Below, in pieces: positions 53,887 to 64,000 of a DNA stretch of 64,000 nt; the first letter of the stretch is position 1, and each line of letters begins with the position of its first letter. The notes under the pieces are model-generated. The model did not search any database, was not told the DNA's origin, and saw only the letters and a list, made by a program, of their open reading frames with translations. Position numbers and translations under genes: made by a program. The DNA is taken from NCBI GenBank assembly GCA_035697485.1, contig DASSCU010000020.1:19109-83108 (forward strand). Reading direction: 5' to 3'. The stretch comes from Actinomycetota bacterium (GTDB lineage: Bacteria > Actinomycetota > UBA4738 > HRBIN12).

Positions 53887-54669
53887 TCACGAGCCCTCGG
53901 CGAACAGACCTCGCAGGTCGTCGGCGACGTAGGTCGGACGCACGGGCGACCCCTCCAGATCACGAGCCCCGCTGATGCCGGTGAGCACGAGGAGCGAATC
54001 CCACCCGAGGCCGGCCGCGCCGGCGATGTCGGTGTCGAGGCGGTCGCCGATCAGGAGCGGCCGGCCGCCGCCGGCGCGTGCGTGGGCAGCGAGTAGCAGG
54101 GGCGCGTACGGCTTGCCGATCACCTCTCCCCGCACCCCGGTCGTGGTCTCGATCGCGGCGAGCAGCGCCCCCGCACCCGGCCACTTCGTCCCATCGGCGG
54201 CCGGGAACGAGGCGTCGGGGTTCGTCGCCACGAGCCGGGCACCGCGCTGGACCAGGACCGAGGCGACGCGCAGCTTCGTGTAATCGGCGTTGCGGTCCCA
54301 CCCGACCACCACGGCGTCGACGGTATCCGGTTCCCCCGTGGCCACCTCGACACCGGCCTCCGACAGCGCGTCGACCACGCCGACCTCGCCGACGACGAAC
54401 GCCCGGCCGATCCCTCGCTCGGCGAGCACCGCAGCCGTCGTCAGGGCCGACGTCTCGACCTCGCCGGCGTCGGCGTCGACCCCCACCGAACGCAGTCGCT
54501 CTGCTACCCGCTCGGGGGTACGACCGGAGTTGTTCGTGACGAACGCGATGCCCTTGCCGAGCGACCGCAGGCGGGTGAGCGACTCGGCCGCACCCGGCAC
54601 AGGATCCGCCCCTCGATAGAGCACCCCGTCGAGGTCGAACAGGAACGCCTCATACGCGTCGGCGATCAT
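53887..54669 (-). CDS. HAD-IIA family hydrolase (NagD-like)
   Basis: A 260-residue haloacid-dehalogenase phosphatase of the IIA subfamily. FLFDLDGVLYRGADPVPGA contains the nucleophile and acid Asp, AFVTNNSGRTPERV the second motif, GKPYAPLLLAA the Lys motif and LLIGDRLDTDIAGAAGLGW the metal-binding Asp pair. Likely a phosphatase of sugar or glycerol phosphates. In mycobacteria a similar gene lies just before tlyA, as here. Confidence 0.92.
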   Translation of the reverse strand: MIADAYEAFLFDLDGVLYRGADPVPGAAESLTRLRSLGKGIAFVTNNSGRTPERVAERLRSVGVDADAGEVETSALTTAAVLAERGIGRAFVVGEVGVVDALSEAGVEVATGEPDTVDAVVVGWDRNADYTKLRVASVLVQRGARLVATNPDASFPAADGTKWPGAGALLAAIETTTGVRGEVIGKPYAPLLLAAHARAGGGRPLLIGDRLDTDIAGAAGLGWDSLLVLTGISGARDLEGSPVRPTYVADDLRGLFAEGS

Positions 54670-54730
54670 CGATCGGGTCCGATGCCCAAGCCGCCGTCGT
54701 CGGGCGACACCTGCCTGCTATACAAGGTGC

Positions 54731-55981
54731 GTGCCTCGCCTCTCTTCGTTCCTCGGGCTCGTGTTCGATGCCGAGGTCGCCGGTCCCCTCGCCCGCGTCA
54801 CGGCCCCGCCGTACGACGTTATCAGCGACCGTCGGCGCCTGGAGTACCTGCGCGCCAGCCCGTTCAGCGTGGTCCACCTCGACCTGGCGGAAGGCTCCGA
54901 TGACCCCGCCGACCCGGGCAGCCGTTACTCGAGGGCGGCGCACCTGCTCACCGACTGGGAGCGGCGCGGAGCGCTCCGGCGCTCGCGCGAGCCTTGCTAC
55001 TACGCCTACGAGATGACCACCCCGCCCGAGGCGCCGCACGCCGCGCTCGCGGAACGCACGATCCGCGGTCTGATCTGCGCGATGACGCTCGAGGACTGGG
55101 GCGGCACCGTGCTGCCGCACGAGCACGTGTCGCAGGGCCCCGTGCAGGACCGCCTCGCGCTGTTGCGGGCCACGCGAACCCATCTCTCGCCCGTGTACGG
55201 CACGATCGATGGGCCCGACGACCGGCTCGACGCGGCCGTGCGCGACCCGCGGGCCACTCAACGGTCATCGGAGGCGATCGACGAGCAGGGAGTGCGCCAC
55301 CGCATGTGGCCGGTGCCGGCCGACGATGTGGATCTCGCTCACCTGACCGACGAGCACCTGTTGATCGCCGACGGACACCATCGGTACACGACCGCCCTGC
55401 ACTACCGGGACGAACGACGCCTCCACGACGGCCCGGGACCGTGGGACGCCGTGCTGACGCTCGTGGTCGACGCCGCCGCGGAGCATCTGCCCGTGCTGCC
55501 GTTCCATCGCGAGCAGCTGGCGGGAGTACCGCCCGATGAGAGCGGTGACGAGGCGCCGGGGCTCGACGCCACCCTCGCCGTCCTCGACGACGACGAGCGG
55601 ACGATCGGCGTCGGCACGATCGATGCGGACGGCGCCGTCACGTACCGGGTCCGGCGGCTCGACGGCCCGCCGCCGACCGTGGATGCCCTGCACCGGGAGG
55701 TGCTCGACGGGACGCATCCGGCGGGGCCCCTCCGGTACGTGCCCGACGCACACGAGGCCGACGCCGCCCTTCGTCGTGGGGACGCGATAGCCGTCTACCT
55801 TCTGCCCCCCACCACCCCCGGTCGCATCCGGGCTGTGGTGGAGCGGGGCGAGCGACTACCCCAGAAGTCGACCTACTTCTGGCCGAAGCCCCGCACGGGC
55901 ATGGTCATGATGCCGCTTGATCGGGCTGCCGGCCCGACGGCGGATCCGGTGGACCAGGATCGGGCGGATCGAGCTTCTTGA
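54731..55981 (+). CDS. DUF1015 family protein
   Basis: A 416-residue DUF1015 (SpoIID-unrelated, HTH-free) protein, with the diagnostic VTAPPYDVIS at the N-terminus and LLIADGHHRYTTALHYRDER in the middle. The family is widespread and includes the HUP-type ParB-like fold members; its function is unsettled, with kinase- or serine-kinase-like activity suggested for some. A TATACA hexamer 6 bases before the GTG suggests a leaderless mRNA. Its last 77 bases overlap the convergent ssb gene. Confidence 0.88.
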   Translation: MPRLSSFLGLVFDAEVAGPLARVTAPPYDVISDRRRLEYLRASPFSVVHLDLAEGSDDPADPGSRYSRAAHLLTDWERRGALRRSREPCYYAYEMTTPPEAPHAALAERTIRGLICAMTLEDWGGTVLPHEHVSQGPVQDRLALLRATRTHLSPVYGTIDGPDDRLDAAVRDPRATQRSSEAIDEQGVRHRMWPVPADDVDLAHLTDEHLLIADGHHRYTTALHYRDERRLHDGPGPWDAVLTLVVDAAAEHLPVLPFHREQLAGVPPDESGDEAPGLDATLAVLDDDERTIGVGTIDADGAVTYRVRRLDGPPPTVDALHREVLDGTHPAGPLRYVPDAHEADAALRRGDAIAVYLLPPTTPGRIRAVVERGERLPQKSTYFWPKPRTGMVMMPLDRAAGPTADPVDQDRADRAS

Positions 55982-56267
55982 TGCCGCTCGCGACCACCTC
56001 CGTGAGGCTGCGAGCCCCGGCGCCGCTCCGGTAGAACCGTCGGACGAGCTGGCCGTGCACGAGCACGCGATCGCCCTTGGCGATCTCGCCCAGCGCTCGA
56101 GCGCCGACCGTGGCGTGCCACGCCGCGATCGGCAGCGGCAGGAGGCGCTTGCCGGTCTCCGGAACGGAGAGCCTGAGCTCGGTCACTTCGTCGCCCGACG
56201 GCATGCGGCGCTGAACCGGATCGGCGGAGATCGTGCCCGCGAGCACGACGACGTTGACGGTGACCAT
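55905..56267 (-). CDS. ssb: single-stranded DNA-binding protein, short variant
   Basis: A 120-residue OB-fold protein: VNVVVLAGTISADPVQRRMP, VTELRLSVPETGKR and GDRVLVHGQLVRRFYRSG follow the SSB pattern. The C-terminal acidic tip (DDIPF-type) that recruits partner proteins is missing; the tail is PPDPPSGRQPDQAAS. This is a second-type SSB rather than the replication SSB. A strong GTGGAGGACGC ribosome binding site precedes the ATG. Its last 77 bases overlap the DUF1015 gene, convergent. Confidence 0.82.
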   Translation of the reverse strand: MVTVNVVVLAGTISADPVQRRMPSGDEVTELRLSVPETGKRLLPLPIAAWHATVGARALGEIAKGDRVLVHGQLVRRFYRSGAGARSLTEVVASGIKKLDPPDPGPPDPPSGRQPDQAAS

Positions 56268-56402
56268 GCGTCCTCCACTTCCTGCGGCGTCTCGCGACTG
56301 ACCGCGCCTCAGGGGGAGGTCACGTCACGGGGAACCCTAGCGACAGCCTCCGACATCGGAGAGACCGAGGTCACAGGCTTCGGTTCGACCGGCCCGGCTC
56401 GG

Positions 56403-56987
56403 TCAGAGATCGCTGCACTGATCTTCCTTGTCCCCTTGGACGCGGTTGTTCCCGCCTGTCGGTGGTGGCGAATTGGACTTGCACTGCAGGTTCCCGTCGA
56501 TGACGTTGCCTACGATCCGGACCCCGCCCTCATTGGAGAAGGCCTGGAGGTCGGCGTCGATCCTGTTGCGAACCGCGGCCTGGCGGCCTTCGTTCTGCTT
56601 GGTCTGCAGGTTGCCGCCGATGACCGCCCTGCGGACGATGCCTCGGCCGCCCGACTCGAGCTGGATGTCTCCCCCGATCCGCGATCTCGCGATCCTTCCG
56701 TCCGATCGTCGAGGCGTGACGAGCACCGAACGGTGATCCTGCGTCTGGAGGTTGCCGCCGATGCCGACGCCGCGTGCGACGAGCGTGCCCCGTCGCTCGA
56801 CCTCGACGTTGTCGTCGATGCGGGTGCCGAGGAGCGTGCAGCTCGCGCCGCTCGGCACGATCACGTTGCCGTCGATATGGACCGAGCCGATCGTTCCCCG
56901 GCAGATGCGATCGTCGGCCCACGCAGGACCGACCTGGACCATGAGGGCCGTGATCAGGGCGAAGATCGCGAGGAGCGAGCGCTTCAT
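56403..56987 (-). CDS. secreted repeat protein, probable right-handed beta-helix
   Basis: A 194-residue secreted protein. Residues 1-25 are a signal peptide ending PAWA. The mature protein has at least five imperfect repeats of about 20-25 residues: VGIGGNLQTQ, RIGGDIQLES, VIGGNLQTKQ, RIDADLQAFS and VIDGNLQCKS, plus early rungs HIDGNVIVPS and RIDDNVEVER. This pattern (one hydrophobic residue, GN/D, short turn) suggests a beta-helix or beta-solenoid. Cys near both ends (ICRG, SCTLLG, LQCKS, DQCSDL) may form disulfides. GGAGG lies 8 bases before the ATG. Function unknown. Confidence 0.75.
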   Translation of the reverse strand: MKRSLLAIFALITALMVQVGPAWADDRICRGTIGSVHIDGNVIVPSGASCTLLGTRIDDNVEVERRGTLVARGVGIGGNLQTQDHRSVLVTPRRSDGRIARSRIGGDIQLESGGRGIVRRAVIGGNLQTKQNEGRQAAVRNRIDADLQAFSNEGGVRIVGNVIDGNLQCKSNSPPPTGGNNRVQGDKEDQCSDL

Positions 56988-57033
56988 GAGAGGGCCTCCA
57001 TCGGATCCGGGGGGTAGGGACCGGTCGGTTCCG

Positions 57034-57063
57034 ACGATAGGCATCGCTGAGTCGCCGAGTCAA
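57034..57063 (-). promoter_or_regulatory. promoter of the secreted repeat protein gene
   Basis: On the minus strand TTGACT (57063-57058) and TATCGT (57039-57034) are 18 bases apart. The start of transcription would be near 57027, about 40 bases before the ATG at 56987. This also shows that the longer open frame reaching 57044 is not coding at its start. Confidence 0.6.
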
Positions 57064-57245
57064 TGCGACGGCGTCAAGCTTCCGTCTCCGAACGGCGGGC
57101 CGGACCGACGGTTGCCTGCGTCCGCTGAATGGTCCGTGTCCAGGGGCCCGCTGTGAAGGATGGCAGTTGGGTCGGCGGTCCTCGATCACGGTCGTGCCGT
57201 GGCCACTCTCAGGCTCGTCACCATGCGTGGGGGCGTGATAGGCCA

Positions 57246-57444
57246 CTAGCCGACCGGACGCTTCAGCAGGACGACCGGCCACGCGACCAGATCACCCTTC
57301 TTGAGGGACAGACCCACCGCTTCCCAGCCCTGAGAGCCGAGCTCCATTCAGGCGGCTCGGGGCCAGATCAGCCCCCTTCTTGAGCCCCCCGACTTCATCC
57401 AAAGGAACGACCAAGTACTCCCACTTCGTGAGTGTGGAGATCAT
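57246..57444 (-). pseudogene. DUF4177-like small protein gene with a frameshift
   Basis: The first frame begins at ATG 57444 (MISTLTKWEYLVVPLDEVGG, then LKKGADLAPSRLN) after a strong GGAAGGGAG ribosome binding site. Near 57350 one extra G breaks the frame: reading on in the next frame gives ELGSQGWEAVGLSLKKGDLV, AWPVVLLKRPVG and a stop at 57246. Without the extra base it would be a complete 65-residue protein of the DUF4177 type. It is either a recent pseudogene or a one-base sequencing error in a G run. Confidence 0.8.
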
Positions 57445-57715
57445 CGTCAACTCCCTTCCATCACCGCCGCACGTCATCGTGACACCGGCGAAGAGGAACC
57501 CGATGCGGCGAAGGACTCCTCGATCGTGGGCTGGTCACCGTCCGCGGAAGCGGCGATCCGGCGGCACCACCGAGTCACGCCGCGACGACGGCGTTGCCCG
57601 TTCCCCCTCCCGGTTCGCGGGGGGTGTGATGGAGACCGGCGCACGGTCCCTTCGGTCGGGATCGGGACTCGGGGCCTCGGAAAGCCGGCTGCGCCGTGTG
57701 CGAGACTTCCGCTGC
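57445..57715. other. divergent spacer between the DUF4177-like gene and the MBL gene
   Basis: No convincing gene. It carries the ribosome binding site of the broken DUF4177 gene at its left end and presumably promoters of both divergent genes. Plus-strand frames here are open but lack protein-like composition. Confidence 0.5.
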
Positions 57716-58684
57716 GTGACCGACGAACCTCGACACCCGGTGCTCACCGACGTCGCCGATGGCGTCACGATGATCGACACGCTGATGACCGGGGAGCCCG
57801 AGTTCAACGCCGTGTTCGTGCTCCACGGCAACCAGCCGGCCCTCGTGGAGACGGGCCCGGGCGCGGACGTGCCGCTCGTGCTGGAGGCGCTCGAACGACT
57901 CGGCCTCGGGCCCGACGACCTCGCCCACATCGTCGTGACGCACATCCATCTCGATCACGCGGGCGGGGCCGGGGCGCTCGCGGCGCGCTTTTCTCGAGCG
58001 ACGGTCTGGGCGCACGAGCGGGGTGCGCCGCACCTCGCGGACCCGACGCGTCTGATCGCGAGCACGGCACGAACCTACGGCGATGAGAGGATGCACGCGT
58101 TCTTCGGGGTGACGATCCCGGTTCCCCCCGGACGGCTGCGAAGCGTGGACGACGGGGACGTGATCGCGCTCGGCGAGCGTTCCCTCGACGTGGTGCACAC
58201 GCCGGGACACGCCTCGCACCACGTGGCCCTGCTCGATCGTCGGAGCGGCGCCATGTTCACCGGAGAGGCGATCGGATCGCATCTGCCCTGGGGTCCCGCT
58301 TTCCGGCCGGCGCTGCCCCCGCCCGAGGTCGACGTCGAGGCCGGGCTCGCGAGCATCGAGCGCATCCGGTCGCATCGGGCCACCGCGCTGCTCACGTCCC
58401 ATTTCGGCCCGGTCCCCGATGCCGAGGCGGCGTGCGATGCGGCGGCCGAGCGGATCGCGTCGTGGTCAGCCGCGGTTCGCCGCTTGCTCGAGCGGGACCA
58501 CGAGGCCGACACCGCCGCAGTGGCCGACGAGCTCCGTGCCCTCGCAGCGATCGAGTTCCAGGCCGAGGCCGGCCGGCCGATCGATCTGCAGCGGTACGAC
58601 GCGATCGGATCGATCGCTATGAACGCGGCCGGACTCTCGCGCTACTGGCGCACGCGATGGAAACGCGAGGCACAGGCCGGATGA
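57716..58684 (+). CDS. metallo-beta-lactamase fold hydrolase
   Basis: A 322-residue MBL-fold protein. THIHLDHAGG is the HxHxDH zinc motif, VVHTPGHASHHVALLD the third His, MFTGEAIGSH supplies the bridging acid and TSHFGPV the last His. A C-terminal helical region (about 240-322) is typical of the glyoxalase II/RNase Z-like group with added helices. Substrate unknown. GTG at 57716 is preferred; GTG at 57698 is possible. The longer open frame upstream has no protein-like composition. Confidence 0.87.
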   Translation: MTDEPRHPVLTDVADGVTMIDTLMTGEPEFNAVFVLHGNQPALVETGPGADVPLVLEALERLGLGPDDLAHIVVTHIHLDHAGGAGALAARFSRATVWAHERGAPHLADPTRLIASTARTYGDERMHAFFGVTIPVPPGRLRSVDDGDVIALGERSLDVVHTPGHASHHVALLDRRSGAMFTGEAIGSHLPWGPAFRPALPPPEVDVEAGLASIERIRSHRATALLTSHFGPVPDAEAACDAAAERIASWSAAVRRLLERDHEADTAAVADELRALAAIEFQAEAGRPIDLQRYDAIGSIAMNAAGLSRYWRTRWKREAQAG

Positions 58685-58826
58685 GCCGTTCGGTCCGTCG
58701 ACCGCGGCGTCCTGCAGGCCCGAACAGGCCGAGGACGGGATCGGAGCTCACCGCGGAGCGGACCCGGAGTGGGTGGGACGCGAGCGGCGCCAGACAACTC
58801 GGGTGCGACGTGGCACGATAGCGCAG

Positions 58827-59276
58827 GTGACCAGCAGACCCGCCGCGGCGCAACGCCTGAGCGACCTCGCGCGGCTGCGTCGCGTCCGCGACCGGATCGA
58901 CCGGGAATACGCGCAGCCGTTGGACGTCGAGGCGCTCGCCCTCGGCGCGCACATGTCGGCCGGACACCTCAGCCGCGAGTTCCGGCGCGCCTACGGCGAG
59001 CCGCCGTACGCATATCTGATGACGCGACGTATCGAGCGCGCGATGGCGCTGCTGCGGCGCGGCGACCTCAGCGTCACCGAGGTCTGCTTCGCGGTCGGCT
59101 GCTCGTCGCTGGGAACCTTCAGCACTCGATTCACCGAGCTGGTCGGCGTGCCGCCCAGCGTCTATCGGCGTGAGGCGGCGCGCGCGACGGCGGGGATGCC
59201 GGCCTGCGTGTCGAAACAGGTGACCAGACCGGTCAGGAATCGAGAAGCATCGGCTTCCGAGCCGCACGTAGCCTGA
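58827..59276 (+). CDS. AraC family transcriptional regulator, short form
   Basis: A 149-residue protein consisting of little more than the AraC DNA-binding domain: two helix-turn-helices (LDVEALALGAHMSAGHLSRE and LSVTEVCFAVGCSSLGTFST), followed by FTELVGVPPSVYRRE. There is no ligand-binding domain. It is placed before a VOC gene, an arrangement often met in actinobacteria, and may control the following cassette. GTG start; a short basic tail follows. Confidence 0.88.
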   Translation: MTSRPAAAQRLSDLARLRRVRDRIDREYAQPLDVEALALGAHMSAGHLSREFRRAYGEPPYAYLMTRRIERAMALLRRGDLSVTEVCFAVGCSSLGTFSTRFTELVGVPPSVYRREAARATAGMPACVSKQVTRPVRNREASASEPHVA

Positions 59277-59281
59277 CCGAC

Positions 59282-59692
59282 ATGGACATCACCATCCACT
59301 CGAGCTTCCTGCCGCACGACGACCCGGACGCCTCACTGGGCTTCTACCGGGACACCCTCGGCTTCGAGGTCCGCATGGACGTCGGCTACGAGGGGATGCG
59401 CTGGATCACGGTGGGCCCCGCCGACCAGCCCGACACGTCCATCGTCCTGTACCCGCCGGCCGCCACCCCCGGCATCACCGACGACGAGCGCCGCACCATC
59501 GCCGAGATGATGGCCAAAGGCACCTACGCCTCGCTCCTGCTGGCCACCCCCGATCTCGACGGCGTCTTCGAGCGGGTGCAGGCCGGCGACGCCGAGGTCG
59601 TCCAGGAGCCGACCGACCAGCCCTACGGCGTCCGCGACTGCGCGTTCCGCGATCCCGCGGGCAATCTGGTCCGCATCCAAGAGCTGCGCTGA
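59282..59692 (+). CDS. VOC family (glyoxalase/bleomycin-resistance fold) protein
   Basis: A 136-residue single-module pair of beta-alpha-beta-beta-beta units: FYRDTLGFEVRMDVGYEGM, SLLLATPDLDGVFERVQAG and CAFRDPAGNLVRIQEL. One metal-binding Glu (RIQEL) and an early His (TIHSSF) are present. Such proteins are dioxygenases, antibiotic binders or isomerases; no particular substrate is clear. It starts 5 bases after the AraC-type gene. Confidence 0.88.
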   Translation: MDITIHSSFLPHDDPDASLGFYRDTLGFEVRMDVGYEGMRWITVGPADQPDTSIVLYPPAATPGITDDERRTIAEMMAKGTYASLLLATPDLDGVFERVQAGDAEVVQEPTDQPYGVRDCAFRDPAGNLVRIQELR

Positions 59693-59716
59693 ACCGTCCC
59701 GAGGAGGTGCTGCCAC

Positions 59717-60196
59717 ATGGCTGAGAGGAAGCCCGCGAAGAAGGGCACGCAGAGGTCCGCCAAGCGCGCCACGGCGACCGGGAAGCCATCCACGGGATTC
59801 ACGGACGAAGAACGGGCCGCGATGAAGGAGCGCGCCCAAGAGCTGAAGGCGGAAGCACGCAAGGCGGACGGGGAAAGTGCCCTGCTGGCGAAGGTCGCCG
59901 AGATGCAGGGATCGGATCGCGCCATGGCTGAGCGGCTCCATGCGATCGTCACGGCCAACGCGCCGACCCTCTCCCCGAAGACCTGGTACGGGATGCCCGC
60001 CTATGCGAAGGAGGGCAAGATCGTCTGCTTCTTCCAGAGCGCGGAGAAGTTCAACGCGAGGTACGCGACGTTCGGCTTCAGCGACGAGGCGAAGCTCGAC
60101 CAAGGCGCCATGTGGCCGACCTCCTGGGCGCTCACGAAGTTGACCGCCGCCGAGGAGAAGAAGATCGTCGCGCTGCTGAAGAAGGCGGTGAGCTGA
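59717..60196 (+). CDS. DUF1801 family protein (YdhG-like)
   Basis: A 159-residue protein: a Lys/Arg-rich N-terminus (1-30), a helical linker and a DUF1801 domain with [40 protein letters not shown] and a final [20 protein letters not shown]. The family includes putative iron chaperones and proteins of unknown function. A GAGGAGGTG ribosome binding site precedes the ATG. It lies in the plus-strand cassette with VOC and UvrA-like genes. Confidence 0.85.
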   Translation: MAERKPAKKGTQRSAKRATATGKPSTGFTDEERAAMKERAQELKAEARKADGESALLAKVAEMQGSDRAMAERLHAIVTANAPTLSPKTWYGMPAYAKEGKIVCFFQSAEKFNARYATFGFSDEAKLDQGAMWPTSWALTKLTAAEEKKIVALLKKAVS

Positions 60197-60271
60197 GCTC
60201 TGAGCAGGGCTGCGAGGAAGGACACGCGGTCGCCTGCGCTGCGCGTTGCCGACGGCCACGATCTGATCCGC

Positions 60272-62593
<2,322 letters not shown>

Positions 62594-62594
62594 C

Positions 62595-63284
62595 CTACTC
62601 GAGCTCGGCGAGGCGTTCGGCGGCGTCGAACGCGGAGGGGTCGTGTCGCATGATCTTCCGGAACTCGGCGGATGCCTCGTCCTTCCGTCCCGCCTTCGCC
62701 AGGATGTCTCCCCGCACGTACCACAGTCGCAACGTGTACGGCTCGGAGACCGCCTCGCGGGTCTTGGCCCTGCCGAGGAACGCCAGGGCCTCCGCGAACC
62801 GCCCCTGATCGGCGAGGGCCGACGCTGCCACGACCACGGCCTCGGCCTTCGCCTCGTTGGGAACCTTCGCCCGCAGCTCCTCTTCGGCGAGCGGCACCGC
62901 ATCCTGCGGCTTGCCCAATGCCCGTAGGCAGTCGGCGATCACGTGGTTCTGGTCCGCGCGTCCGCTGAATCGTCGGTACGCCTTCAACTCCGTCAGGGCC
63001 TCCTGCCACCGCCCCTGGCCGTAGAGCGCGAGGCCGAGAACCTCCCGGATCGCCGCCGAGCGCGGCGACAGCTGCTTCGCCTTCGCCGCCTCGGCCGCCG
63101 CCGCTCCCGAGTCGCCCCGGTCGAGCAGATCGACGGCCCGCGACAGACGCGACACGGCATCGCGGAGCTGGGTGGGCTTCGTGACCCGCTGGAGCTCGTC
63201 CATCACGTCGCGCGGGAGATCGGAACGGTGCGCCGACCGGGCACGGTGGTGACCACCGGAACGGGGGGTGAGGGCTTTGGGCAT
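62595..63284 (-). CDS. tetratricopeptide-like repeat protein
   Basis: A 229-residue mostly helical protein with TPR-like repeats: [80 protein letters not shown] and [20 protein letters not shown]. Each has the pattern of paired helices with small residues at conserved places. The N-terminus is basic. AGGAGG lies 3 bases before the ATG codon region (GTCGATG). It is the last gene before the rRNA operon. Such proteins are scaffolds; partner unknown. Confidence 0.82.
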   Translation of the reverse strand: MPKALTPRSGGHHRARSAHRSDLPRDVMDELQRVTKPTQLRDAVSRLSRAVDLLDRGDSGAAAAEAAKAKQLSPRSAAIREVLGLALYGQGRWQEALTELKAYRRFSGRADQNHVIADCLRALGKPQDAVPLAEEELRAKVPNEAKAEAVVVAASALADQGRFAEALAFLGRAKTREAVSEPYTLRLWYVRGDILAKAGRKDEASAEFRKIMRHDPSAFDAAERLAELE

Positions 63285-63325
63285 CGACCTCCTAGGCTAG
63301 CCGCCGCGCGCGACGGGCGGACACG

Positions 63326-63353
63326 GAACGAGCCGCCTGCAGGCGGCTCGTTC
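63326..63353 (-). terminator. rRNA-operon terminator hairpin
   Basis: A perfect 28-base palindrome with arms GAACGAGCCGCC and GGCGGCTCGTTC around TGCA, 6 bases beyond the 5S 3' end. Its strength and place make it the terminator of the rRNA operon on the minus strand. No T-run follows, as is usual in GC-rich actinobacteria. Confidence 0.75.
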
Positions 63354-63359
63354 GAAGAT

Positions 63360-63479
63360 GTCCCGGCGGCGACCTACTCTCCCACCAAGTCGCCCTGGCA
63401 GTACCATCGGCGCTGGAGGGCTTCACTTCCGGGTTCGGGATGGGACCGGGTGTTTCCCCTCCGCTATGGCCACCGAAAC
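63360..63479 (-). rRNA. 5S ribosomal RNA
   Basis: About 120 bases on the minus strand. The 5' GTTTCGGTGG and 3' CCGCCGGGAC pair as the terminal helix; CCCATCCCGAACCCGGAAG and GATGGTACTGCCAGGGC are the conserved internal segments of 5S rRNA. Confidence 0.95.
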
Positions 63480-63576
63480 GGTGGTTCCCCTGGGTCCGCG
63501 AACGGATCATAGGAGAGATCTCTGAGGGTGCGTCCCTCGAGCAGAGCTCGAAGAACCGCGATAGCGAGCGCGAGCG
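63480..63576 (-). other. 23S-5S internal transcribed spacer
   Basis: About 97 bases with no tRNA. It would be cut by RNase III-type processing; complementary stretches around CGCTCGCGCTCGC could form part of the processing stems. Confidence 0.6.

Positions 63577-64000
<424 letters not shown>

Noticed and set aside
63292..63510. Open frame across the 5S gene
   Set aside because: Covers 5S rRNA and its terminator, with no protein-like pattern.

Overview
The window is a GC-rich, gene-dense chromosomal segment from an actinobacterium. The evidence is a Pup-ligase (PafA) C-terminus followed by the WYL regulators PafB and PafC, DUF4193 and DUF4177 proteins, an Lnt-Ppm fusion, TlyA, and two gene orders familiar from Mycobacterium: gcvH-garA-MerR-DUF151-MerR-gcvP and tlyA-nadK-recN-pyrG-nudix-xerD-scpA-scpB-rluB-cmk-der. 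I cannot place it to class; several features (P protein of glycine cleavage split in two, 4-nt GTGA gene overlaps, many leaderless starts) fit a deep-branching or uncultured lineage. No insertion sequence, prophage or CRISPR array was seen.

Layout. 0-7.2 kb: end of pafA, a small insert of hypothetical genes, then pafB-pafC and tatA-tatC (proteasome tagging, DNA-damage regulation, Tat export). 7.2-13.6 kb: two lipid-kinase-like genes flanking a hydrolase and a Ski2-type helicase, then an M24 peptidase. 13.6-18.7 kb (minus strand): cysS, an unusual membrane AAA/M41 protease with its lipoprotein neighbour, and an Lrp regulator. 18.8-21.1 kb: a short reverse-transcriptase-like gene with a structured leader, coupled to an amidohydrolase; this is the most unusual locus here. 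21.5-24.2 kb: DUF4193 and the lipoprotein N-acyltransferase/polyprenol-mannose synthase fusion.

24.3-54.7 kb is almost all minus strand: glycine cleavage P proteins, MerR regulators, a PD-(D/E)XK-like protein, hpt, a D-Ala-D-Ala carboxypeptidase, a GarA-like FHA protein, gcvH, pgsA, tRNA-Pro, then der, cmk, aromatic amino acid genes (aroA, tyrA, aroH), rluB, the ScpAB condensin partners, trpS, a degenerate site-2 protease, deoxynucleoside salvage (deoA, deoB), a DksA-like protein, xerD, ald, nudix, pyrG, recN, nadK, tlyA, a phasin-like protein and a HAD phosphatase. 54.7-59.0 kb holds DUF1015, a second-type SSB, a secreted repeat protein, a frameshifted DUF4177 gene and a metallo-beta-lactamase fold protein. 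58.8-62.6 kb is an accessory-looking plus-strand cassette (AraC regulator, VOC, DUF1801, short UvrA). The window ends inside an rRNA operon on the minus strand (23S 3' part, 5S, palindromic terminator).

Many genes that begin a transcription unit have a TANNNT hexamer 6-9 nt before the start codon, so leaderless mRNA appears to be the rule; this was used to choose several starts. All family calls are from reading the sequence; no database search was run.
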